DNA of 6,539 nucleotides. Origin: RGIG3528 sp045640725. Lineage in GTDB: Bacteria; Bacillota; Clostridia; Lachnospirales; Lachnospiraceae. The notes under the pieces were generated by a model. That model ran no database searches and was not told the DNA's origin. It was given only the letters and a program-made list of their open reading frames with translations. Of this stretch, positions 1-5,756 are shown in pieces. The DNA lies in assembly GCA_045640725.1 (NCBI GenBank), contig JAZUFN010000153.1:1-6539 (forward strand), written 5' to 3'. How positions within the stretch are numbered: position 1 is the first letter of the stretch; the number at the start of each line of letters is the position of its first letter. The translations under genes and the position numbers were made by a program.

Positions 1-38
1 GTGGCCATAATACTTATTATTCTTTTTTTCATTTCCAT
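1..38 (-). CDS. Start of an unidentified gene, 3' end outside window
   Basis: Only the first 12 codons are present, reading MEMKKRIISIMA before the window edge. The ATG overlaps the stop codon of the preceding DUF5711-like gene as TAATG, and an AGAGG ribosome binding site lies 7 nt upstream inside that gene, which favours this ATG over the in-frame ATG two codons later. A basic Lys-Lys-Arg cluster followed by the start of a hydrophobic run (IISIMA) looks like the beginning of a signal peptide or a membrane helix, so the product may be exported or membrane-bound. Too little is visible to name a family. The evidence that it is a gene is the coupling, the ribosome binding site and the open frame to the edge. 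Confidence 0.55.
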   Translation of the reverse strand, partial: MEMKKRIISIMA

Positions 39-1153
39 TACTTAACCTCTACTACTTTTATTTTCCCCGGTGACACCAGAAAGTATCTGTTTTTCTCCCC
101 AAAAAAGATACTATCAATACTTTGTGTCAGTTCCATGTCCAGCTTACAGGTGCCATTCTTTCTGTAAATGGTAAGATTTTGGCTGCCCAGTAATGCTGCC
201 TCGGAACCATTATAATACATTTTTTTATAGTCCCTTATATCTGCTATTTTCCTCTCCATATGGCCGGATATGCTATAAAAGAGCAAGTCCTTGGTGCCAT
301 CCTTTTCCACCACCATAGCTATTCCGCCATCTGTCATTACCGCATCTACGACAGTGCCATCGGCCTTAATTTCAGCTATACTTTTAGGTATTTCTTTCAT
401 GGAGTATATTTTTATACCTGTGGAAAGCATAACTGCCACGGTATCATTGCCCAGGAACTCCACATCCCAGACCAATTCATTGGGGAATTTGTACTGTCCG
501 ACAATGTTGTCCACGTAGTTTTTCCCTACATCCGACATGTTATAAAAAGTGACTTTGGATAATATTTCATCTCCATCAAAGCTCACATACATACTCACCA
601 GCTTTTTTCCATCCGGTGACAGAGTCATATCCACAGGAATACCATCCTGACGAGTGTCTGTCCCTATCTGTACTCGAAGCCCGCCCTCTTTATCCCTTAC
701 TTCGATTATATCCTTATTACCGGCATCCAGCATAACAGCTGTCACACCCTGGGTAGCTGCACAGATTTTCATGATGGGAAAAGTGACATCATAGCGATAA
801 ACTACGCCATTCCCAGGAATCACCTGAACCTGCTTGCCACCTGCTGCAGCCACAGCGATAAATGAACCCCTGGCAGAAGCAATAGGATCTTCCATTTCGT
901 AGGCCGCTTCCACTTGCACTTTCCCTTCACTGTTATACGCCTTAAGTCCATTGGGAGTACAGAAAATGACTGTCTTGTTTCCCGCAGTCAGATATGGCTC
1001 CTGATCAGTGATTACTACCTCTGACCTGGTATTCATTCCGGAAAAAGTACCGAAAAAGAGACGATACCCAAACCAGGCACCTGCAGATAGTGCCCCAATG
1101 ACCACCAGGGTTATGATTATCCATTTTAAGTTTTTCTTGAATTTTTTAATCAT
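38..1153 (-). CDS. DUF5711-like membrane-anchored beta-propeller protein
   Basis: The product has 371 residues and no known function. Residues 1-10 are basic (MIKKFKKNLK), and residues 11-34 form one hydrophobic helix with no visible lipobox or clear signal peptidase site, so it is probably an uncleaved anchor with the rest outside the membrane. The remainder is beta-rich and repetitive, with blade-like elements such as TVIFCTPNGLKAYNSEGK (61-78), DMTLSPDGKKLVSMYVSFDG (175-194), DTVAVMLSTGIKIYS (237-251) and QNLTIYRKNGT (325-335). These resemble WD40/PQQ-type propeller strands. The SPDGKKLV...SKVTFYN stretch matches what I remember of DUF5711. The ATG overlaps the stop of the radical SAM gene as ATGA, with a weak GAGAGA ribosome binding site 9 nt upstream, so translation is probably coupled. 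Family assignment is from memory; a sensory or envelope structural role would be inference. Confidence 0.8.
   Translation of the reverse strand: MIKKFKKNLKWIIITLVVIGALSAGAWFGYRLFFGTFSGMNTRSEVVITDQEPYLTAGNKTVIFCTPNGLKAYNSEGKVQVEAAYEMEDPIASARGSFIAVAAAGGKQVQVIPGNGVVYRYDVTFPIMKICAATQGVTAVMLDAGNKDIIEVRDKEGGLRVQIGTDTRQDGIPVDMTLSPDGKKLVSMYVSFDGDEILSKVTFYNMSDVGKNYVDNIVGQYKFPNELVWDVEFLGNDTVAVMLSTGIKIYSMKEIPKSIAEIKADGTVVDAVMTDGGIAMVVEKDGTKDLLFYSISGHMERKIADIRDYKKMYYNGSEAALLGSQNLTIYRKNGTCKLDMELTQSIDSIFFGEKNRYFLVSPGKIKVVEVK
46..50 (-). promoter_or_regulatory. Ribosome binding site of the left-edge gene
   Basis: AGAGG lies within the last codons of the DUF5711-like gene, 7 nt before the ATG of the TAATG overlap. 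It supports that ATG as the start of the partial gene at the left edge; the in-frame ATG two codons later would have a 13 nt spacer. Confidence 0.5.
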
Positions 1154-2019
1154 TCAGTCAAATCTCTCAATGCATTTACTACTTTTTTCTTATCGGCCAC
1201 CCACTGTGGCTCTATTAAAATCTTCTTAGGCGCGTCAACCGTAAGTCTGTGAATAGTCATGTCTTCAGGCAACACCTGCAGACATGCTCTTAACAGCTCT
1301 TTGTATTCCTGCAAATCCATAATGTGAAAGGGGTGTTCATAGTAGTAGTCGGCCAGATCCGTACCCTTTAGCACATTCAATATCTGAAGTTTTATACCTT
1401 CGCTATGGTTTTTCGCAACATATCTGCAAGTATTCAGCATATCCTCTCTGCTCTCTCCGGGCAGACCTAAAATAACATGCGTAATAACTTCTATGCCGGC
1501 CTCGTGTAAGGCTGCGACCGCTTCCTCATATACATTATTCCTATAGCCCCTACGGATGAATGCAGCTGTAGTCTCCTTGGAAGTCTGAAGTCCCAGCTCC
1601 ACCCATACAGGCTTTATTTTGTTGATATCAGCAAGAAGCTTGATTATCTCTTTCCCCAAGCAGTCCGGTCTGGTAGCTATGGAAACCACCACTACCTCCG
1701 AATCATCAGCAGCCTCCCTGTATATTTTTTCCAAATAATCAATTTTTCCGTATGTATTGGTAAAAGCCTGGAAGTAGGCTATGAAAAAGCGGCAGCCGGG
1801 AACTTTTTTCCTGATTATTTCCTTACCTGCTGCCAACTGTTCCTTAATGGGTAATCGTCTATCACCGCCAAATTCTCCTGAGCCGCCTGCAGAACAGAAA
1901 ATACATCCCCGGTCCCCAAGAGTACCATCACGGTTTGGGCAGGTAAGCCCTGCATCCAAAGCCAGGCGATAGACTTTTCCCCCATATTCGTTTTTCATTC
2001 GATTATTCAGACTTATCAT
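1150..2019 (-). CDS. TIGR01212-type radical SAM protein (YhcC/YtqA group)
   Basis: This 289-residue protein should bind a [4Fe-4S] cluster and S-adenosylmethionine in the cytoplasm; to my knowledge its substrate is not firmly established. The cluster cysteines are C27, C39 and C42, a C-x11-C-x2-C arrangement characteristic of this Elp3-like subgroup rather than the usual CxxxCxxC. Other family hallmarks are LTCPNRDGT (25-33), GGSGEFGG (45-52), YFQAFTNTYG (82-91), SIATRPDCL (113-121), ELGLQTS (141-147), HVILGLPGE (181-189), LQILNVLKGTDL (211-222) and the C-terminal HRLTVDAPKK (257-266). The length is slightly shorter than the roughly 300 residues usual for the family. The chosen ATG lies 17 nt inside the upstream gene and has only a weak AGGCAG upstream, so translation is probably coupled. 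M8 is an alternative start, but the MISLNN segment resembles family N-termini. Subfamily assignment is secure; the biological role is not. Confidence 0.92.
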   Translation of the reverse strand: MISLNNRMKNEYGGKVYRLALDAGLTCPNRDGTLGDRGCIFCSAGGSGEFGGDRRLPIKEQLAAGKEIIRKKVPGCRFFIAYFQAFTNTYGKIDYLEKIYREAADDSEVVVVSIATRPDCLGKEIIKLLADINKIKPVWVELGLQTSKETTAAFIRRGYRNNVYEEAVAALHEAGIEVITHVILGLPGESREDMLNTCRYVAKNHSEGIKLQILNVLKGTDLADYYYEHPFHIMDLQEYKELLRACLQVLPEDMTIHRLTVDAPKKILIEPQWVADKKKVVNALRDLTE

Positions 2020-3142
2020 TAGCTACTGCTTTATCTGCCTGCTTGCCATCATCACTGAGAAGAGCCAATGCTTCGCCTACGTTGCCGGACTTGCCTTCAT
2101 TGATAAAAGACTCCATTTTCAGCAAAGATGCCTCATTCATGTTGCTTCTGCCCAGGTAAGGCTCGTAGTTCTTTGTGAGCTCAATGGTCTCTTCCTTCAG
2201 GAAATCTGCCAGCTTTCTCTGCTCATTTTGAAGCTCATCTATTTGCTTCTTAAGAGCATCAATATCCGGCTGAAGTCTGCCTTGAATTTCTTCGATGAGA
2301 GCAGGTCTGATATTACTGTTATAGTCATTAAGCGCGCCCTTCCTCTCTGTCTCCAGGCGTCTTACTCCATCCTCTTTATTGTGAATCTCTGTGTCGAAAG
2401 CTTCCAAGTTATATGCGCTTTCATCAGTATCCTTCTCAATACCTCTTTTTACCAGTTTTATCTCTCGATTCTTAAGACGGATACGAACTCTCATCTCGCT
2501 GATAGCTTTTAACTCGTCGCGGTTTTTATCCTTCACAAGGTTATTAATCAGCATATATGCCCCGCCGAAAAGAAGAATATCCAGCATATAAATGATAGCG
2601 GGAGTCCAGGTCTCTCCAAAAAGAGCTCCATCAAGAAGAGTAGACACTCCTACCGGTAGTAACATAAAGGCAAGAATAAAGAAAATAATTGAAAAAACAA
2701 TCTCCATGGCACTCTTAGGCATAAAGAGCGCGTAAAATGCCCAGTACTTGGTAACAAAAGGAAGTTTCTTCTCACCGATAAGGACTTTAATATCGTGCTT
2801 AATAGCCTTTACTTCCTCTCGTAGGTCAGCAGTCTCAGCCACTACTTTGTCCGATACCAGGTTTTCCTTCTCCTTTTGGCGATCAGCTCTTATTTTTTTC
2901 AGTTCCTTATTCAGAGCGGCAATCTGTCCATCGAAATTCTCTTCAATAGCATCCTTTCGTTTTTTCAGCGTAGTCTCAATCTCATCGTTCATTGCCTTAC
3001 GCTTTTTATCCGCTTCCTTCTGAAGGGACGCTATCTGTTTTAGTATCTCTTCGTTATGTGTTTTTTCCTGCTCAAGCTTGGTAATTCTTTCTCTAAGTGC
3101 AGTAAGCTCAGCTACCCCTGCATTTAAGATATTACTTTCCAT
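2003..3142 (-). CDS. Unrecognised coiled-coil protein with a membrane hairpin
   Basis: I do not recognise this 379-residue protein. Residues about 10-122 are highly charged and heptad-like (rich in K, E, L, I), consistent with a long coiled coil. A short aromatic stretch, KYWAFYALFMPK (132-143), precedes hydrophobic helix 1 (about 146-168). A loop of about 12 residues (LDGALFGETWTP) leads to helix 2 (about 181-203). A second coiled coil follows at about 205-325, and the tail (326-379) ends in an acidic, polar stretch. Lysines and arginines flank both outer helix ends, so the positive-inside rule places both arms in the cytoplasm. There is no signal peptide and no ATPase or nuclease motif. A good AAAGGA ribosome binding site lies 6 nt before the ATG. 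The gene follows recR by 36 nt and overlaps the radical SAM gene by 17 nt, so it belongs to the operon. A membrane-tethered scaffold is a guess. Confidence 0.85.
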   Translation of the reverse strand: MESNILNAGVAELTALRERITKLEQEKTHNEEILKQIASLQKEADKKRKAMNDEIETTLKKRKDAIEENFDGQIAALNKELKKIRADRQKEKENLVSDKVVAETADLREEVKAIKHDIKVLIGEKKLPFVTKYWAFYALFMPKSAMEIVFSIIFFILAFMLLPVGVSTLLDGALFGETWTPAIIYMLDILLFGGAYMLINNLVKDKNRDELKAISEMRVRIRLKNREIKLVKRGIEKDTDESAYNLEAFDTEIHNKEDGVRRLETERKGALNDYNSNIRPALIEEIQGRLQPDIDALKKQIDELQNEQRKLADFLKEETIELTKNYEPYLGRSNMNEASLLKMESFINEGKSGNVGEALALLSDDGKQADKAVANDKSE

Positions 3143-3148
3143 CTCGGG

Positions 3149-3154
3149 TCCTTT
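3149..3154 (-). promoter_or_regulatory. Ribosome binding site of the coiled-coil gene
   Basis: AAAGGA, with a 6 nt spacer to the ATG at 3142, is a good Shine-Dalgarno match. It shows that this gene can be initiated independently despite the 36 nt gap after recR, and it fixes the start of an otherwise unrecognised protein. Confidence 0.75.
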
Positions 3155-3171
3155 CTGAATCTGAAATTCAG
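3155..3171 (-). other. Small inverted repeat between recR and the coiled-coil gene
   Basis: CTGAAT and ATTCAG form a 6-bp stem around a 5-nt loop, just upstream of the ribosome binding site of the coiled-coil gene. The stem is AT-rich and has no T-run after it, so it is not an intrinsic terminator. It could be an RNA processing or stability element, or chance. Confidence 0.25.
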
Positions 3172-3178
3172 TTCTGCA

Positions 3179-3775
3179 TTAAAGTTCTGTCCTGCCGTCA
3201 AGTGCACGAAGAAGTGTGACCTCATCAATATACTCCAAGTCCCCACCAACAGGAACTCCTGAAGCGATTCGAGTGGTCTTCACTCCGATTGGTTTGATGA
3301 GCTTTCCGATATACATGGCAGTTGCCTCGCCTTCTATACCTGAATTTGTGGCAATTATTACCTCGTTTACATCCTCTTTAAGCCGGAGGATGAGCTCCTT
3401 AATCTTAAGATCTGAAGGTGCTATACCTAACATAGGGGAAATAGCACCATGAAGCACATGATATACTCCCTTGTATCTGCCGGTCTTTTCGTAAGCTGCC
3501 AGGTCTCGGGAATTTTCCACCACCATAATAGTTTTTTTATCCCTCTCAGGACTCTTACAGATAGGGCACAGCTCGTCATCCGTCAGTGTACAACAACATT
3601 TACAGTAGCGTACGTTGGAGCGTGCTGCCAGCATTGTATCTGCTATACGCTTAACCTCTTCTTCCGGCATATTGATAATGTGAAAAGCAAGGCGTTGAGC
3701 CGACTTCGTACCTATGCCGGGCAGCCCGGACAAGGTCTCTATTAACTTGTTGATCTGGCTGCTATAGTAATCCAT
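3179..3775 (-). CDS. recR: Recombination mediator protein RecR
   Basis: RecR works with RecO (and RecF) to load RecA on single-stranded DNA during gap repair and recombination. The 198-residue length is typical. In order, the sequence shows a helix-hairpin-helix with LPGIGTKSAQRLAFH (18-32), a zinc finger with C58-x2-C61-x8-C70-x2-C73 and two extra cysteines (C60, C62), a Toprim domain beginning IMVVENSRDLAAYE (83-96) and containing ATNSGIEGEATAMYI (142-156), and the C-terminal signature VGGDLEYIDEVTLLRAL (176-192). The Toprim loop reads NSGIEGEAT where NPxxEGEAT is more usual, a minor variation. The ATG directly abuts the ybaB stop (TAAATG), and the GGAGG inside the end of ybaB is 13 nt upstream, so its translation probably depends on ybaB. 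The dnaX-ybaB-recR order is conserved widely in bacteria. Confidence 0.98.
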   Translation of the reverse strand: MDYYSSQINKLIETLSGLPGIGTKSAQRLAFHIINMPEEEVKRIADTMLAARSNVRYCKCCCTLTDDELCPICKSPERDKKTIMVVENSRDLAAYEKTGRYKGVYHVLHGAISPMLGIAPSDLKIKELILRLKEDVNEVIIATNSGIEGEATAMYIGKLIKPIGVKTTRIASGVPVGGDLEYIDEVTLLRALDGRTEL

Positions 3776-4144
3776 TTAGAATCCGAATCCTCCGGGAAGG
3801 TTCATCTGAGCGCTCTGAGCAATCTCTTCGCTCTCTTTAACAATCTGCTTAATTGCCTCATTTGTAGCTGCTACAATAAGATCCTGTAATGTCTCGATAT
3901 CATCGGGATCTACTGCTTCAGGTGCCAAAGCTACCGAAAGCACCTCAAATTTACCATTCATTGTTACTGTTACTGCAGATCCACCGGCAGTAGCCTTGAA
4001 TTCTTTTTCCTCCAAAGCCTTCTGCTTCTCTGCTGCTTCAGCCTGCTGCTGTTCCATCTGACGCTGCATTCTCTGAGCCTGCTTCATAAGATTGTTCATA
4101 TTACCGGGCATACCCATGCCAGGAAATCCACCACGTTTAGCCAT
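3776..4144 (-). CDS. YbaB/EbfC family nucleoid-associated protein
   Basis: This small dimeric DNA-binding protein of 122 residues belongs to the YbaB/EbfC family, which coats or bends DNA and whose gene is almost always between dnaX and recR. A Gly/Met-rich N-terminus (GGFPGMGMPGNMNNLMKQ, residues 5-22) leads into a glutamine-rich helix (MKQAQRMQRQMEQQQAEAAE, 20-39). The family beta strands follow, including FKATAGGSAVTVTMNGKFEV (49-68), then VDPDDIETLQDLIVAATNEA (78-97), the classic helix with the family's DxExLeDLi.AA.NdA pattern. It ends in a Gly/Phe tail (LPGGFGF). The start is supported by AAAGGAG 8 nt upstream. It follows dnaX by 22 nt and abuts recR with no gap. Family membership is clear; its specific role in this organism is inferred from relatives. 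Confidence 0.96.
   Translation of the reverse strand: MAKRGGFPGMGMPGNMNNLMKQAQRMQRQMEQQQAEAAEKQKALEEKEFKATAGGSAVTVTMNGKFEVLSVALAPEAVDPDDIETLQDLIVAATNEAIKQIVKESEEIAQSAQMNLPGGFGF
3789..3793 (-). promoter_or_regulatory. Ribosome binding site of recR inside ybaB
   Basis: GGAGG within the codons for the C-terminal Pro-Gly-Gly of the YbaB-family protein lies 13 nt before the recR ATG. The spacer is longer than the usual 5-9 nt. With the stop and start codons directly adjacent (TAAATG), re-initiation by ribosomes finishing ybaB is a likely contributor to recR translation. Confidence 0.45.
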
Positions 4145-4152
4145 TTTTAAAT

Positions 4153-4159
4153 CTCCTTT
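4153..4159 (-). promoter_or_regulatory. Ribosome binding site of ybaB
   Basis: AAAGGAG with an 8 nt spacer to the ATG at 4144 is a near-ideal Shine-Dalgarno sequence in the 22 nt gap after dnaX. It is the strongest ribosome binding site in the window, fitting a small abundant DNA-binding protein. Confidence 0.8.
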
Positions 4160-4166
4160 GTATCTG

Positions 4167-5738
4167 TTAATCTTCGAATTTAATTTTCATTTTTACTATT
4201 TTTTGAAGGTCAGGATACTCATTTGCCTGCTTTTGGTTCTCCACGCACTTAACCTGAACTTCTACCAGCTTTTGAGTAATCTCGGCAATGGCTTCTGCCA
4301 CCGGCTCACTCTTATTGCCTTCATTATTACAGAGACACATAGCATCCAACTTATCCTGTACCACCAGCAGAATTTTGTCATTATCGGTAATGGAAACCTT
4401 GGCCATCTGTAAGGCCTCTCTCACCATGCCACGACATTTTTTAATGACTGCAGGCCAGTTCTGCACTATCTCCTGCACTTCTTCCGGTATCGCTTTTGTA
4501 TACTCTACAGGCTTTTCTTCTTCTGCAGTCTGATTATCTGCTGTGCCTGACTTATACATGTTCCCCGCTCTGACATTTATATCACCTGACTCTATTTTTT
4601 CTTCAATGCGGGTAATCCTGCTGTTGACTGCCTCCAAGTCACCTTCTGCCTCCGGATGGCACATCTTTATAATTGCTACCTCGACCAAAACTCTTTTCTG
4701 TGCTGCGTACCTCAGGTCATTGGAAAGCTTTGACATAATACGAATCAGTCTGGCTATTTCCTCTGCTGTATTGGCATTTACTTCATTCACAAAATCTGAC
4801 ATGAAGTCTGTAGGTATATCCAGGCACTCCTCCGGATGACCGGTAGCTCTGGACACCATAAGATTTCTCAAATACCAAGTGAAATCCGAAACAAAGAGTG
4901 ATATCTCCCGTCCTTTATTGATACAGTCATCTATGATTCTAAGAGCCGCAGGCGTATCCCCCGTACGGATGGACTTCATCAATCCTCCAAATACAGAGAC
5001 ATCCACTGTCCCCAGCACTTCCAAAGCCTTATCATAGGTCAGTGCTTCGCCCAGATAGAAGGATATGCACTGATCCAAAAGGCTGATGCCATCTCGGAAA
5101 GAACCGTCTGCCACGGTACCTATATATCGTAAAGCCTTATCCTCAGCCTCTATCCCCTCTGCATCCACCAGGGTCCGCAAACGGGCAGCCACATCAGTAG
5201 CTGTAGCTCTCTTAAAGTCATATCGCTGACATCTGGATAAAATGGTGATAGGTATTTTTTGAGGCTCGGTAGTGGCCAGAATAAAGATAACATAGGATGG
5301 CGGCTCTTCCAGAGTCTTCAGAAGGGCATTAAAGGCTCCTATGGAAAGCATATGCACCTCATCGATGATATATACTTTGTATTTTCCTTCGGTCGGAGAA
5401 TACTTAACCTCTTCAATAACTTCACGGATATTATCCACGCCATTGTTGGAGGCTGCATCGATTTCAATAACATTCATGGATGTGCCGGCCGCAATAGCCT
5501 TACACATGGCACATTCTCCACAAGGACCGCCGTCTACAGGCGTCTCGCAATTCACTGTTTTGGCCAGAATCTTGGCCACCGTAGTCTTACCGATACCTCT
5601 GGTCCCGCAGAAAAGAAAAGCATGGCCTATACGTCCCGCTTTCACCTGATTTTTCAAGGTGGTAACAATATGGTCCTGACCACAGACGCTGTCAAAAGTG
5701 TCCGGGCGGAATTTTCTGTAAAGGGCTGTGTAACCCAT
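4167..5738 (-). CDS. dnaX: DNA polymerase III subunit gamma/tau
   Basis: DnaX is the ATPase of the clamp-loader complex that places the sliding clamp on primed DNA. The 523-residue product has an AAA+ core: YRKFRPDTFDSVCGQDHI (7-24), Walker A GTRGIGKTT (45-53, Lys51), zinc-binding C64/C73/C76/C79, Walker B YIIDEVH (123-129), sensor 1 in LATTEPQKIP (154-163), the arginine-finger motif SRCQR (168-172) and sensor 2 GSFRDGISLLDQ (212-223). The domain III helical collar runs to about residue 360. A short, low-complexity linker (about 385-420) precedes a C-terminal domain beginning near NWPAVIKKCRG (427-437), as in many Firmicutes DnaX proteins. The start matches the family N-terminus MxYxALYRK and has a G-rich ribosome binding site. 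It follows the murG-type gene by 18 nt, leaving no room for the SRP RNA often found upstream of dnaX in Firmicutes. Confidence 0.98.
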   Translation of the reverse strand: MGYTALYRKFRPDTFDSVCGQDHIVTTLKNQVKAGRIGHAFLFCGTRGIGKTTVAKILAKTVNCETPVDGGPCGECAMCKAIAAGTSMNVIEIDAASNNGVDNIREVIEEVKYSPTEGKYKVYIIDEVHMLSIGAFNALLKTLEEPPSYVIFILATTEPQKIPITILSRCQRYDFKRATATDVAARLRTLVDAEGIEAEDKALRYIGTVADGSFRDGISLLDQCISFYLGEALTYDKALEVLGTVDVSVFGGLMKSIRTGDTPAALRIIDDCINKGREISLFVSDFTWYLRNLMVSRATGHPEECLDIPTDFMSDFVNEVNANTAEEIARLIRIMSKLSNDLRYAAQKRVLVEVAIIKMCHPEAEGDLEAVNSRITRIEEKIESGDINVRAGNMYKSGTADNQTAEEEKPVEYTKAIPEEVQEIVQNWPAVIKKCRGMVREALQMAKVSITDNDKILLVVQDKLDAMCLCNNEGNKSEPVAEAIAEITQKLVEVQVKCVENQKQANEYPDLQKIVKMKIKFED

Positions 5739-5742
5739 ATTA

Positions 5743-5749
5743 CCCCCCT
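5743..5749 (-). promoter_or_regulatory. G-run ribosome binding site of dnaX
   Basis: AGGGGGG lies 4 nt before the dnaX ATG, in the 18 nt gap after the murG-type gene. A run of six G residues is an unusual form of Shine-Dalgarno; it can pair with the anti-Shine-Dalgarno partly through G-U pairs, and the run could allow several pairing registers. Confidence 0.6.
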
Positions 5750-5756
5750 ATTAATA

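Noticed and set aside
1996..1998. Met8 as the start of the radical SAM gene
   Set aside because: It would avoid the 17 nt overlap, but it has no better ribosome binding site, and the residues before it resemble family N-termini, so the upstream ATG at 2019 was kept.
2228..3023. Several plus-strand open frames of 66-94 codons opposite the coiled-coil gene
   Set aside because: Their Ser/Phe/Leu/Ile-rich translations are what the complement of a Lys/Glu-rich coiled coil produces; no independent evidence supports them.
3155..3171. Inverted repeat after recR as an intrinsic terminator
   Set aside because: The stem is only 6 bp and AT-rich, with no following U-run in the direction of transcription; the next gene starts 13 nt later with a good ribosome binding site.
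5739..5756. SRP RNA, tRNA or promoter between the murG-type gene and dnaX
   Set aside because: The gap is only 18 nt, taken up mostly by the dnaX ribosome binding site, so no RNA gene fits and no -35/-10 pair is visible.
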